Of a stretch of DNA of 64,000 nucleotides, positions 21,767-34,200 are shown piece after piece. The stretch is from Haematobia irritans (taxonomy: Eukaryota; Arthropoda; Insecta; Diptera; Muscidae). How positions within the stretch are numbered: position 1 is the stretch's first letter; every line of letters starts with the position of its first letter. The notes beneath the pieces are model-generated. The model was not told where the DNA came from. It did no database searches and was given only the letters and a program-made list of their open reading frames with translations. The stretch is taken from contig NC_134397.1 of NCBI RefSeq assembly GCF_050003625.1, positions 97,758,162-97,822,161 on the forward strand, given 5' to 3'. The position numbers and the translations under genes were made by a program.

Positions 21767-24528
21767 TCAGGAATACAATCTATAAAACTCTTTTTTAAAT
21801 ACAGATGCATTGCTTAAAGTTTGTGTTCGGTTGGGTAGGGAATTCCAAAGACGTATGACGTGAACGGAATACTGCTTTTCAGAAAGTGCTCTTTTAAATC
21901 TGGGAAGAATGCTTGTTTTTCCTCTGCTGGATCGAGCGAACTGCATACGGTCGTTGATATGACCTTGTGGATTAATGTAAGACATTTAATTTTAAGGAGG
22001 TTAGTGAAGGAAACATTATAAATTTGGCGTGATAGTGCAGAAATTCTCTCTCCTTGTTTTGTCAAAAACATAACGGGCAATGTTATTAAAAGCTACGGTA
22101 AGCGTTCGCGAGTCATTAGAATTACAATTTGCAAAAACTTCACATCCATAGAGTAGAGGGGGACCAAATACGTCTTTGCTAGAAGCATACGAATACTTAA
22201 AGGAGTGGAAGTACGTACGGCCCACAAGCTTCTCAACATACCATATACTTTTCCAGAAACTTTATTTATGTGATTGGTCCATGTTAACTTCGAATTGAAT
22301 GTTACTCCCAAGTTACATGCTGCTTCCACTTGTTGTATTACCGCACCAGAAATAGTTAAGTTTATAGTTTCCATGCTAATATTTCGGGTTCCACATATGG
22401 CAATGAATTTCGATTTACATGGGTTAATGCTTAAGCTGTTATTGCTTGCCCATTCGCTGATCTTTCTCAAATCGCTATTAATATTATTAACGCAAAGTTG
22501 GATTTGGTCTACTCTGGCACTACTGTATATTTGCACGTCATCAGCATACATTTGCATATTACATGTCTCAAGCACATCAGGTAGATCGTTTATATAGAGG
22601 GTAAAAAGTAAGGGTCCCAATATTGATCCTTGGGGGACACCACAAGAAACACGCAATGGATCAGATTGATCGTTGTTAATAACAACACATTGAGAGCGGT
22701 TTGAGAGATAAGATGATACAAGACCACACGCGGAGTCAGAGAAATTAAAAAGCTTTTCAAGTTTCGAGAGCAGGATTCCGTGGTCAACCGTATCAAACGC
22801 CTTGCTGTGGTTTAATAGCACAAGAAAAGAAACCATGTTATCATCTTGTTTTGCTCTGATTTCCTCTACAACATCAATAAGCGTTGTGATACAGTTCCGT
22901 TTCTTTCTAAACCCAGATTGTTTGATAGATAGCAATTCGTTCTGAGTAAGATAAGAAGATATCTGGAGATTTAACAGACGCTCAACAACTTTCGAAAGGA
23001 ACGGTAATATAGCAATCGGGCGATAGCCAGTACCAGATTTGGGTATCGGAATTATCTTTGATAATTTCCATTTCTGAGGAAAAACGGACTTTGTGAGTAT
23101 CGTATTTATAAAAAATGCAATGAATGGTAGCAATTTCGGTAATATTAATTTGAAGAATACTGGACTCAATTCATCAGCTCCAACAGCGTTCGATTTTATT
23201 GAAAAAAAAAAACTCTCCAAGACTTCAGTGTCATCAACGCATCGAAATGAGAAAGTGTTTTCTATGGGAACAGAATGGAGTTTGGAATACACGTTGGAAG
23301 TACTCATTGTTTTATTTATCCTTGTGAAATCTTCGTTTAATTTATCCACATCCACACTATTTGTCGTCGACACTTTCGCTCCAATGCCAATTTCACGAAT
23401 GGCTTTCCACTTAGATTTACTATCCAGTTTAGATTTAAACTTCCGCCCGTAGTAAGCATATTTAGCGGAATTGATATGTTTAACAACATCCCGTCTGGCA
23501 GTTTTGAAAAGTTCATATAACGCTTGGGTTTTGAAGCGTTGCCACCTACGGTACAAGAGATCTCTTTTATCTATTAGGAATTTAATCTGATTGTTGAACC
23601 AAGGTTGATGTTGATAGTTGACTTGTTTAGATCTTAAGGGTACACATTGATCAAAAATAGAATAAATGTTGTTATTTAAAAAATGCATCTGGTCATCAAC
23701 ACTATTCAATATGTATATAATCTCCCAATTAACATCCTCAATTAGATTGTTTAATTGATCAGTGTTCAAACTTTTAAAGTCTCGATAAGTATATGTCGAA
23801 GTTTTGGAGATGTACCGTACATCATATGTAACAAACAGTAGATCGTGTCTTGAAAACCCGGGTGCCAAAAGCTGATCATAGAGAAGGATTTTGGATCTTT
23901 TATTAGTGAAGACAAGGTCAATTAGGCTTGAACTAGAAGATGTATAGTGGGTTGGCAAGTTGCAATTGATGGGAAGTAAGCCAAGAGTTTGCATACAATC
24001 TGAAAGTTTAGTGTCAACTATGAGGTTACTATTTAAGTCGCCAACAATTATAATATCATTGTAGTTGAGAGACAGTGTTTCTATTATTTGTTTAACAGGC
24101 TCGAAATCGATATTATTATTTGGCCTATATACACAGCCGAGAAGAATTTTTGGTGTATTTTGTATAAAGAGTTCAGCAAAAATAAATACCGTCTTTGAGT
24201 GAGCATCGGATCGTTGTTTGACTATGCAGTTGAGTTCATTTCTAATATATATAGCGACACCGCCACCATGTGTATGCCGGTCAGCTCTTAAAAGTTTATA
24301 TCCGTGAACACCACATATATTATCATGTACGGAAGGATGAAACCAAGTTTCAGATACACAAACAATATCCAAGCCAGAGTTACAGAAAACATACCCGAAT
24401 GCTTCCATTTTGTTTAAGCTTTGTGCGTTGATATGGGCAATACGTAAACCATTTTGCTGTTTTGCCATTATTTTAAGCATACGTTGCAGACCGTCTTTAG
24501 ACCCCTGGGTATTATTACTATTTAACAT
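21767..24528 (-). pseudogene. CR1-like ORF2 (endonuclease-reverse transcriptase)
   Basis: An 811-codon frame from ATG at 24526-24528 to 22093. Endonuclease motifs: IAHINAQSL, CVSETWF, GGGVAIYI, VGDLNSN and SRHDLLFV (Arg where many relatives have Asp in SDH). RT motifs: GYRPIAILPFLSKVVERL, KQSGFRKKRN, then LLNHSKAFDTVDH, GVPQGSILGPLLF, YADDVQIY and LGVTFNSKL. In motif A the first catalytic Asp is replaced by Asn. Near 22150 the frame shifts and the conserved C terminus continues in two further frames (22016-22225, then 21767-22080, ending FKKEFYRLYS). The long open frame suggests a fairly young copy, but the Asp-to-Asn change should abolish polymerase activity. Confidence 0.9.
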
Positions 24529-24767
24529 AAATTATTAAATTTAGCAATGCTTGCGAAGATGATGAAAAAGGCTGTATTTCAAATATCGAGCTTTGGATAC
24601 ATTCGTTAACATGTTTGAAATTTTGTTTAACAATAATAATAACAATAATATTCATAATAATAAAAACAATAATAATAGAGTTTATTCTTAAATAATGATT
24701 GAGATGTAAAGGCAAGGCAAAAATATAGAAAGAAAGTTTAATAAAAATATTTTGTGTTATAAAAAAA

Positions 24768-25460
24768 TTAAAATAATTGTGCATCATTGTTAGTTGGCAT
24801 GTGGTTGTAAGGGGTATCCTCTGGATGATTGGTATCACGAAAAAGGTATGATAGATGATCCACGCTCTCGACTAAGCTAGGCGCATCCGACCTACGACGT
24901 TTCACATATACAAGCCCACGAAAGGAATACGCCGATTCCACTTTTTTCTGTTTTTTGAGCTTTAGTGCATTCTGCAGAATTTTGTAGTTGTTTGTTGTCA
25001 AATTTTCATTTAGCAACGGTGTTTTGTAAGCTCATACTTTCATTTTGATCATACTTTCATTTTGGAAATTTGAAAAATCTCGCGATTTTAGTTCCGAAAC
25101 ATCTTTTTGAATATCACAGATTTTGTCGGCTAGTGTTTCAACTTTCTCAACTTTCTCAACGCGCTCTTTCATGTTATTGAGTTCACACCGAAAGTCACTG
25201 ATTCTCTTATCAATCTCATTTAACAAACGTGACTCACTCTCTTTAATCAGAGTTTTAATAAATTCGTTTTGTTTTTCGTTGTGTTTTTCGAGGCGCTTGT
25301 CTATTAGCGTAAGAATAGATTCGGATAATTCGAAGTCAGACAGCCGCGGTGTTTTTGTTATTTTCATGGAGAGTGGCGATTGAGACGTGCGTTTGGACGT
25401 GTGAGGGGAAAAAGCATTCTCACTGTTGACGTTTGCTTTATCGACGCATATGTCCATCAT
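24768..25460 (-). pseudogene. CR1-like ORF1 (coiled coil and C-terminal nucleic-acid-binding-type domain)
   Basis: The first segment starts at ATG 25458-25460. Residues ~45-135 form a long charged coiled coil (heptads around SRLLNEIDKRISDF and MKERVEKVEKVE). After a frameshift near 25020 the second segment reads NENLTTNNYKILQNALKLKKQKK...AYSFRGLVYVKR, the pattern of the C-terminal domain of CR1/L2-type ORF1 proteins, likely binding element RNA. Between this and the ORF2 start (24528) lies ~240 bp of Asn/Ile codon-rich AT sequence. Confidence 0.7.
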
Positions 25461-25798
25461 TGTTGTTGTAATTTACTGTGCTGCTATGAGCAAATGTATA
25501 TGGTGCTTGTTCTTATTATTAATCGATTTGTCTTTTTGTTTACTTTTCTCAGAGCTATGGTTTTAGTTTGTTTTAGTCTGCCAACACTATATAAGTTTAT
25601 TTTTGTTTATTTTATATTTTTATGCCAGCTGCTCAGTTTATTCAACGCAATTAAAACATGAACATAGACAACATTTAACATTCAGACACTTTACAGAACA
25701 ATAGCTTTATTAAAACAAGTATAAAATATATTTTTGCGGAGCCTCACAGAAAACACAACCACTCTCTTCGCCACTATTTTACTGAAAAACATGCTGCC

Positions 25799-27023
25799 TT
25801 ACAATGGTGAAGATTTATCTGGAGGATCCGTAGGACCATCGAGATTTTCAACAACCGTCACATCAGCCGCTTCAATCGAGCCATCAAGAATGTCCTCTTC
25901 AGAGATCTCGGTGACTCTCGCAATAACCATAGGTTCAACTTTGGTGAGTTCTGAGCAGTAGAAGCCTCCTCACGCATACGGTATCTATCCATGTCTTAAC
26001 TTTGGTATCTCCCTCGACTTCGCAAGAGGATCCGCTTATTTCTGATTCAGACAGAGGCTTGTCCATTTCTGAATCCTTTAGCTGATCGTTTTTATATACC
26101 TTCATTTGGATATAATGAATGCCATAACATACACGGCCCTGAGACTTTGCTAGATGTGTCAAAGACTGAGTGTTCAATATAAACACTGCATGCCGTCTTG
26201 GTCCATCCACTTCATCCAAACGGCCAACCTTCCAATCAGCTGTTGGAAGAGCTGGATTGCATCGTTTCAGCCTATTTAAAATAGATTCAGGGTCAGAAGG
26301 GTTTGCAGGTATCCACGCATGTGCTCTAGGTCTAGCCGGTATGTCTTTCTTCTCGACTAACTCTAGAGCAGCTCCTTCCCAAACTTCACCAATTAGTATC
26401 AGAGCAGCTTTAAAACATTCTATAGACCTCTGGCCCTCACATGCGACTAGCTTAAATCGTCCTTGATACCAACCAGCCTCTTGGTGTCGAGAATCTGGGC
26501 CGGGAAACTTTTCCAGCACCTGCGAGCAGACGACAGACAGAGCATTCTCAATTTCCCCCCATTTTTGCTTTGGAACCATACCATCCAATGCTACTTTATT
26601 AATGATAGCCCTCACAAGGCTGTCTTTAGCAACTGAGGCAAACGATCTTTGATCCCTTTTGGAGGACGGCAGCTCATCCGGTGATCGTTCCCTTTTTCCA
26701 GTCTCAAGAATTCCTTGAGCCCATTTGAAGGAATCGCTTTGTTTAGCCGACAGCGTGCTTGGGTCGACTGATCCTAACTTCTTTAGGATAAACAAAGCAT
26801 TTCAGCGTTCCTTGAATCTCTTTCGTGAGGGATTACCTCCTTTTGATGTCGTTACCTTAGAAAATGTTCGACTTGTCAGAGTGTCGCCACCTGTCGACCC
26901 GTCTACAGGTCGACTAATTGGGCCAAACTCTTGGTCATTGCCCAAATGTATAACTCCAGTCGATACCCGTCCACTGGGCCCTGAAGTTAGCAACCCAGTG
27001 GATGACTTTGAATTTCGCTGCAG
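25799..27023 (-). pseudogene. LINE-A ORF1 (copy 1)
   Basis: Homologous to the copies at 30341-31233 and 45957-47091. The initiating ATG of the other copies reads CTG here (27021-27023). The N terminus is Ser/Gly/Pro-rich (STGGDTL.SR.FSKVTTSKGG). The middle has WYQGRFKLVACEGQRS..CFKAALILIGEVWEGAALELVEKKDIPAR and WKVGRLDEVDGPRRHAVFILN, which I recognise as the DUF4780-type domain common in fly LINE ORF1s, probably RNA binding. Frameshifts lie near 26800 and 25950. The frame ends at the TAA complementary to 25799-25801, just before the CR1 insertion. Confidence 0.85.
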
Positions 27024-27145
27024 GGTGGCTTAATATGCCACCACACTTGAAATTCGTAGTAGGTACCTATACGATGAGTTTATCCGCTATTAAAAAACCA
27101 CGTGCGTTCCGTTCGACGGTTGAATTAATAATGTGCAGACCTTTA

Positions 27146-28018
27146 CTTCGGCCTTTATGCTATGTTATCCGTTATTTATTTATTTCATATTTATACTTAT
27201 AAATAAATTATAAGAATAAATGAGGATAAAGCTATGACATCGAAGGTCTTAAGCTTTAGCGTATGTGTATATAAGATTACTATAAATATATACAGGTGTG
27301 CATTTTAATATATATTATAAAGATTACAAAAAATTAAAAAAAAAAAAAGAAAATCGCATGTAATTTTATATATAATATATGTTATAGAACACGAAAAATA
27401 AATAAAATACTAAATGCCGGGGTAAAGGTTCACGCATAGAAAAACCATGTTTGGACATGGTTGCCGCATCCATTTGATGCTTATCTAGAGCATTTAATTG
27501 TCGCGAAAACCATGTTTTTTGTCTTTGTAAAAATAGTTATGTACCTGACCATTCAATTTTTTGACTATTTGCAGGGAAAAAAGTATTTTTATAGGTTACG
27601 TATAGACATTTTTTCGTGACCTTTTATTTTTGTAACTTTTTTGCAGCGAGAAGAATTTTATAAAAACATTGAGCGGGTACACACGATTTTCATTTTGCTC
27701 GTCAGTCGTGTGTTGATTGTTCCTTGGAATGGACGGAGAATACGGAATTACTGTGTTTTGTATTAATTTTTTATGTGATTTTATGTGAACACAAAAAGGG
27801 AAGTGTAATTGAAAATATGTACCTGTATGTATTCTGCATTTTGCTATATGGTATCATTTATTTTTATTTGCATGATGTCTACGTTTGTACATTTGATGGG
27901 CACGACGTAAATATGGAATGATTATTTATTGTTGAAATTGAACCAAAATAGAGTGTGTAAAAATATGTGATGTTTGCTTGCACAACATTATAAATACAAA
28001 TAAACAATGAATTAATTT
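27146..28018. other. Spacer, AT-rich, with a perfect hairpin
   Basis: No gene recognised. A hairpin AACCATGTTTGGACATGGTT lies near 27443-27465, inside a stretch resembling other fly MITE ends. 27724-27921 holds a short open frame (65 codons, hydrophobic) without homology that I know. Confidence 0.45.
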
Positions 28019-29026
28019 ACCCAGCAAAAAAATGGAAGTTGTTCCACAAACATTTCTTTTAAAGCCCATCCCAGAATCCCCCATCGATTTTTTTTTCAAC
28101 TTTCGATGCAGTCCTTTTGGACAAGTCCACAATCATTTCTTCTAAAGCGCATATTGGGATCCCCCAATGATTTTTTTCTACTTCCGATGCAGTCCTTGTG
28201 GACTAAAAATTTGAAAAGTACGCAATCAGGCTATTTTAGGAGCAAATTTTGGACAATTAAATTTTACAAAAAAAAGAATAGAAAATTAATAAAAAAGTAA
28301 AAAAAAATAATAATAAAAAATAAATTTCATCCCCGCTGGGATTTGAACCTGTGCCATTTGATTTTTTCGCTTCCATGGAAGTTCTTTTGAACTTATGAGA
28401 ACTTATGAGAATTTTTAATTTTTTTGTTGATTTTTCACAGAAAAAATATATTTTTACGAAAATATATGCCGAAAATAAAAAATAAAAACGATGCAAAACA
28501 AAAAAAAATATTTTTTAGAAAAATGTTTGATAAAAAATTGCCTCTGGTGAGATTTGAACCTGCGTTTGTTATTTTTTCGTTCATACTAATAAAGAACATC
28601 CCGAGAAGCAATTAGAATGTTATTCCTTGGTGTCGTATTACGATCATATCACAAACATTTGAATTGACCTTTCGACGCTTTATGCTCAATGGCGTTTGTG
28701 GCTGAGTGTGCTAAGACGTTTTGTTATGGTGACATCAAACCCAGGTTCAACCCCTGGTCGGAGCGAAAAAGTTTTTCAAATTGTAAAAAAAATAGCTAAT
28801 AGGAAAATAATAGTGTAATAAAAAATATGGTTAAAAAATGAAATTGGTTGAAAAAAGAAATTTTCGCTTTTTAAATTTCTTCATTCAAATTAACTTCCAG
28901 GGTACAACTTCTAAAGCAATGCAAAAGATCCAAAAAGGAGTACTTCCGTCCTATGACAAGCTCATGTAAAATTCATTGGAGATGATCCAACTTTTTTGGA
29001 AGCTCTTTTTTTTTTTGCTGGGTTAT
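28019..29026. mobile_element. ~1-kb MITE-like element with CCCAGCAAAAAA ends
   Basis: Left end ACCCAGCAAAAAAATGG and right end TTTTTTTTGCTGGGT are inverted repeats, with TGGAAGTTG/CAACTTTTTTGGAAG words just inside. The interior is AT-rich, with repeats of CCGATGCAGTCCTTTTGGAC near 28100-28200 and several short stretches resembling T-arms of tRNA (GATTTGAACC near 28340 and 28550). No transposase. Confidence 0.65.
28691..28765 (+). other. tRNA-like segment (A and B boxes)
   Basis: TGGCTGAGTGTG (28699-28710) fits the A box and GGTTCAACCCC (28744-28754) fits the B box. CCAGG-TTCAACC-CCTGG is a perfect T-arm. The acceptor stem pairs poorly and the D stem is weak, so this is a tRNA-derived relic, closest in layout to tRNA-Ser/Leu, not a functional gene. 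Confidence 0.5.
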
Positions 29027-29194
29027 AAATAAACAAAAATAAATAAAGTTAATTTTGTGTTTTCTTTTCTCAAGTGGCGTCCTTTTTTTGACGATGAAAA
29101 AAGTTTTTTCATAAAGAGTCTTTTGATTCAAACAAAATTCTTTTTATCAATATAATACCATTTTAAATGAGGACAATTTTATTTTTCTTAGAAC

Positions 29195-29714
29195 TACACT
29201 CAAAAAAAAGTGAACTCTCTATTTCACTAAAGCCAATTTAACTTTATTTTAGTTCATATAATTATTATGTTTGGAGAAAGTTTTCTTTACTCTAATAATT
29301 TGTTGTGTAAGTTAGTTAAATTAACTAAACCCAAGGAAAAAAATATACTCAAATGAAGCATAAAGATTAACTAAATTCGTATCTTCCACAAAATAGTTCA
29401 GAATTTCTTTAAATTTGTAAATTTTACCAAAAATGCGTCCATCATGAACTTCGTATGTCACTAAAGACATTCTTGCAATTTTAAACTCCGAGTTTTTCCA
29501 TCAAACTATAAAATTTTCTTTAACAAGTGAAAAAAGTTAGTTATGTCTAATAAATTTTCTTGAATTTGTCGAAAAATATTTACTTATTTTTATGACATCG
29601 GCGTGATGCCAACGTTTGTAATACTGTTTAGTTAAAATTTTCTACAAATATTCAAAATTTTCTAAACTTAACCGAAAGTTTTCTTCCTGGTGGGTTCACT
29701 GTTTTTTCAGTGTA
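29195..29714. mobile_element. 520-bp MITE with TACACT(C/G)AAAAAA ends
   Basis: Left end TACACTCAAAAAAAAGTGAACT; right end GGTTCACTGTTTTTTCAGTGTA. These are inverted repeats of one another over about 22 bp. The interior is AT-rich without coding capacity. An isolated right end of the same type occurs at ~54258-54280. Confidence 0.75.
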
Positions 29715-29719
29715 TGTTC

Positions 29720-29845
29720 ACTGAGCCTACATGGTTGCAGGTGCAAATGTTACATGGTCGCCGCAAAAATAGCTCCTATCATATTATTTTGCTCTTCGAA
29801 TATGATCGTGGCAATCATGTTTCTTCTCTGCGTGTTACTAACTTT
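29720..29845. repeat. Short dispersed repeat, copy 1
   Basis: TTACATGGTCGCCGCAAAAATAG...ATCATGTTTCTTCTC is repeated with few changes at 49560-49690. It contains a hairpin around the AATATGATCGTGGC segment. The 66-codon open frame here (29754-29954) belongs to this repeat and is not a gene. Confidence 0.65.
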
Positions 29846-30340
29846 GAAGAATTTGATTAAGTCAATTTTCTTATCTGAGCTATCGCTGAACTATTCTTTT
29901 AAAAGTTCCAATAAACTATTTATCCGTTATGTTATTTTGACATTGACTAGCTGAGGCGTTTTCTAAAGTTTTTTTGTGGACTTTGACATTGAGTACTGCT
30001 CTTGGCTAAATATTGTTTAGTTTCCACTACCTGATGTTTTAGGATTGCATCTGTTTCTTCAATTCATCAACTTAGAACGTTTTATCCATTCCGACATTGG
30101 CTGTTTTTGCTGATGTCAAACTTAGCGGTACTCCTTTCTCCACAGTCGGTTTGTCTTGCTGATTGTCTTCACCTGTTGCTAGGATTGCAGTTCCAGTGGC
30201 TTCGAATTGAAGGCGGGGGCTCCGGCGCACAGTGGTTCAAAATCGCTTTTTTTTTGGAAATAATTCTGCAACTTTTGAACGGATAAAGATATCAACATAT
30301 TTTTTCTTTGTATGAAAGCTGAGGTGTTTTCCTCGACACT
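29846..30340. other. Spacer; possible gypsy gag remnant on minus strand
   Basis: Between 30000 and 30220 the minus strand can be read as a Lys/Glu-rich stretch (DNQQDKPTVEKGVPLSL) of the sort found in gypsy gag linkers, but support is weak. 30230-30340 is a short transition before LINE-A copy 2. Confidence 0.3.
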
Positions 30341-31233
30341 TTGGCAAGTCGAACCTTTTCTAAGGTAACGACATCAAAAGGAGGTAATCCCTCACGAAAG
30401 AGATTCAAAGAACGCAGAAATGCTATTATTGAAACTGGAAAAAAGGAACGATCACCGGATGAAATGGCATCCTCTAAACGGGATCAAAGATCGTTTGCCT
30501 CAGTTGCAAAAGACAGCCTTGTGATGGCTATCATTAATAAAGGAGTATTGGACGGTATGGTTCCAAAGCAAAAATGGAAGGAAATTGAGAACGCGATGTC
30601 TGGTGTCTACTCAGAGGTGCGAAAAAAGTTTCCCGGACCAAGTCCTCGACAGCAAGATGCTGGATGGTACCAAGTACGATATAAGTTAATAGCATTTGCG
30701 GACCAGATGTCTATGGATTGCTTTAAAGCTGCTTTGATGCTGATCCTGAGTCAATACTAAACAGACTAAAGGAATGTAACCCAGATCTTCCAACCGTGGA
30801 TTTGAATGTTGGTCGTTTGGATGAGGTGGATGGACCAAGACGACATGCGGTGTTTATATTGAACATTGAGTCGCTGCCACATCTAGCCCACACCCAAGGA
30901 CGTGTAAGTTATGGCTTTCATGATATCCATATGAAGGTATACAAAAGCTATCAGCCAAAGGATTCCGAAACGGACAAGCCTTCGGTAGAGTCAGAAGTGA
31001 AGAAATCTTGCGAAACCGAAGGAGACATAAAAACTGCAGACATTGACGAACATCGTATGCGGGAAGTTCCTACAGGCTCAAACCTCACCAAAGCTGAACC
31101 ACGGATTGTTATGAGAGTCAACGAGATCTGTGAAGAGGAAGCCCTTGATGACTCAATTGAAGCGGCTGATGTGACGGTGGTTGCAAATTTGGATGGTTCT
31201 CCGCTTCCTCCAGATAAATCTTCACCATTGTAA
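30341..31233 (+). pseudogene. LINE-A ORF1 (copy 2)
   Basis: The same ORF1 as at 25799-27023. An internal deletion near 30742 removes the EVWEGAALELVEKKD segment and most of the Pro/Arg linker, after which the frame resumes with VGRLDEVDGPRRHAVFILN. The C terminus is acidic and ends SPLPPDKSSPL-like before the TAA at 31231-31233. A downstream overlap with the start of the endonuclease region is typical of the family. Confidence 0.85.
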
Positions 31234-34200
31234 GGCCGCTTGTGCTGCCTTAAAAGTTCTCCTGATGAAAGGAGATATAGATATAGTTCTTATTCAAGAA
31301 CCATACATATATACAACTAAGACCTGTGAATAAACCCGGAGTTTCAAACTTTTGCATAATACCGGTAAAGATAAAAATCGAGCATGTATAATTGCTAAGA
31401 ACGAACTAAACTTGTTTCTGCTTCCTTCATTGAGCAATGCAGACACTGTCGTAGCCAGTCTAGAGATATCCAAATGCAAATACTGGGTATCTTCGGGATA
31501 TGATAGGGAGATGCCTCCATGTGCCGTTAAGACCTTAGTTGAGGGTCACTGAAAACAAAGACAAAACTCATTATGGGATGCGATGCAAATGCACATCATA
31601 GTATTTGGGGAAGTAATGATACTAATGCAAGGGGAGAGTCGCTAATAGAGTATATTTTGCGTACTAACCTGGTAGTTTGCAATAAGGGAGATGTACCAAC
31701 CTTCTTTACTAAAAACAGGCAAGAGGTTTTGGACGTCACATTGGCCTCTCCGGAACTGAATGATAAGAAATCTGAGTGGCAAGTTTTGAGGGAACATAGC
31801 TTCTCAGATTATCGCTACGTCAGTTTTAGATTGGCTGTTCGAACTTCAAAGACCATATTTTCGCTAAATGTTAGGAAAGCTGATTGGAATACGTATAGGG
31901 AATCGTTCGATATGATGATTCCGGAAATACCAGAAACAAATATGAACACTGTGCAAGATATCGAACACGCAGTGGAGCGTATTTCTAAGGCCTTCAACAT
32001 CTAACTGAAAGCTGCATGCCCTAGACTTCCAGACTACGGAAGGTATTAGCATTCACTAACTCAGGTTTCATTAAAACATTGGAGGGCAATTGGACAACGT
32101 CCAGTGAGGAGACGCTGGAGTTACTAGTGGGCACACATTTTCTTGGAAATCAGACGGTTGAAACATGTTCCTGCGGTGCCACAGTGGCTCAGCGGTCATT
32201 TCCTATCGAGTAAATTGTATCGGAATCTAGAATAAAATGGGCGTTAAATAGCTTTGGGTCATTCAAATCCCACGGACCTGAGGGAATTACTCCGGCGGAG
32301 GTACAATCAGTGACTGAAAGAATTATCCCCTGTCTGACAGTGATATATAAAGGATGTATAAACTTAGCATATATTCCAGAAAAGTGGAGGGAAATAAAAG
32401 TCGTTTTCATACCTAAAACGGGAAAAGCCTCTCACTCGAGTGCGAAGGATTTCCGACCAATCAGCTTATCCTCATTCCTACTTAAAACTCTGGAGAGGAT
32501 ACTTGACATTTATCTTAGAACTAGCATCGATTCAAGTTTGCTCTCGAAACGACAGCATGCATATTCGAAGGACAGATCTACTGAGACCGCTTTGCATGAA
32601 CTAGTCAGCTTTATTGAAAGTTCACTATCTGTCAATGAATACACAATCATGGCGTTTCTATAAATCGAGCGGGCATTCACTAACGTCTATCCGAGCTCGA
32701 TATTAAATGGACTGGCAACTCTGAATGTTGGTCCAGGTATACTTAGGCTGCTAGACGAACTGCTATTGAGGAGACGAATTTCAGCCACACTAGGACAAGC
32801 AAACATTCAAAGGTATGTGAACAGAGGCACTCCCCAAGGAGGAGTTCTATCACCTCTTCTTCTGAATGTTGCTATAAACAACCTTCTGGTTTCCCTAAAA
32901 AAAGAAAGGTTAAAGTGGTGGCATACGCAGACGATGTGGCTCTAGCAGTCAGGGGAAATTCCCATCCACAATCAGAGATGTTATACAGAGAGCCCTCCGG
33001 ATGACTGAGAAATGGGCGAAAGAGTAAATCCTGCCAAGACAGAATTAGTCATGTACTACAAAGATCGCAAAACTTCCACGGTTAGGCCCATATCCTTAGG
33101 GGGTATTTAAATTCCCTTTGGTGAGTGTGCAATAATTAATATTGAAGAAAGGGCGAGAAAAGTTACGGCAGCTTTGTACTCGTGCAAAAAGGCAATAGGA
33201 AAAAAGTGGGGAATAAAACCGAAAATTGTGCATTGGCTATACACGGCAGTAGTTAGACCTATAATGCTATATGGTGTTGTAGTCTGGTGATCGGCACTTC
33301 AGCAGCCCACAATTTTAGACATTCAGTAAGACAGGTACAAATTCCCTTAATCTCATGCTGCATGTATAGCCTTTAGACATTTTGACCAAACAGTCAGCTG
33401 CAACAACGGTTGCGCGAGCTATCGCTATGGTAGAAAAAAAGGTACGGCCAAAGTTCGGTCCTCAAAACAATGCCAGATGTGCCTAACGTAGTAGATTACA
33501 TTTTTTCGACAAAAAATTTTAAACTCTACTTTCCAACAGTGAGGCATGGTGCACACAGGCCTCTGGGAATAAACGATAAATAGATTTCTACACTGAGGAC
33601 TCCAAATTGGTTGGACAAGTGGGTTTCGAGGTATATTCTAAAGATCTGGAACTTCGAATAGCGAAAAGATTACCTAATCACTGTAGTATTTTTCAGGCTG
33701 AAATATTAGCAGTAAGAGAGGTGTCGAATTGGCTGAAAAGTAATGTTCCAAAAGATGTTGGCATTAATATATACTCAGACATTCAACCTGCAATAAAATC
33801 CTTGGATTCTGTGTTCCTTAACCCGAAAACGGTCATCGACTGCCGAAAATCTCTCAATGAGATGGCTGAGCAGCACAACATTCACCTAATATGGGTGCCT
33901 GTCCATAGGAACATTGCGAAGCGGATGAGTTAGCAAGGCTAGGGACTATCTTACAGGGGAACTAGAATCCGTTGGTATGCCTCTGGCTACCTGCAAGCTC
34001 TTACTGCGTGAGAAGGCTGTTATGATGGCAAATGTTCGATGGGAGAATTGCAAGGGTTGTAACGACACCAAGCAAATATGGCCTCATTTAAACCGCACAC
34101 TAGATATGCTAGTGTTATCAAGACGTCAGATATCACTCCTGATATCTGCTATAACTGGTCGCTGTCTGATAGGCGATTTTGCAAAAACTTTTGGCTCGAA

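Larger units (their letters stand above)
21513..25793 (-). mobile_element. CR1-like LINE ('LINE-B'), nested in LINE-A between ORF1 and ORF2
   Basis: A near-complete non-LTR element of ~4.27 kb on the minus strand. ACATG is present on both sides (21513-21517 and 25789-25793), and the LINE-A sequence around the junctions matches its uninterrupted copies at ~31240 and ~47100. The 3' end on the minus strand is a short repeated (AAACAACAACATT)-like tail. ORF1 carries a coiled coil and a C-terminal domain seen in CR1/L2-type ORF1 proteins; ORF2 has endonuclease and RT and no RNase H, as expected of CR1-like elements. Confidence 0.88.
17073..27131 (-). mobile_element. LINE-A copy 1, full span, with two nested insertions
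   Basis: A non-LTR retrotransposon with ORF1, endonuclease, RT and RNase H. A 14-bp target-site duplication TGTGCAGACCTTTA occurs exactly at 17059-17072 and 27132-27145, proving that the pieces between belong to one insertion. The 3' end (17073 onward, plus strand) is (GGTTA)n followed by the tail shared with the SINE; the 5' end at 27131 matches the 5' starts at 45389 and 45852. Nested inside are a DD41D transposon (17672-18598) and a CR1-like LINE (~21518-25788). Without them the element is about 4.9 kb. RNase H places it in the I/LOA/R1 group of LINEs; the exact clade is open. Confidence 0.92.

Noticed and set aside
29754..29954. Hydrophobic 66-codon open frame as a membrane peptide gene
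   Set aside because: The first half belongs to a short dispersed repeat also found at 49560-49690, where the frame is not kept.
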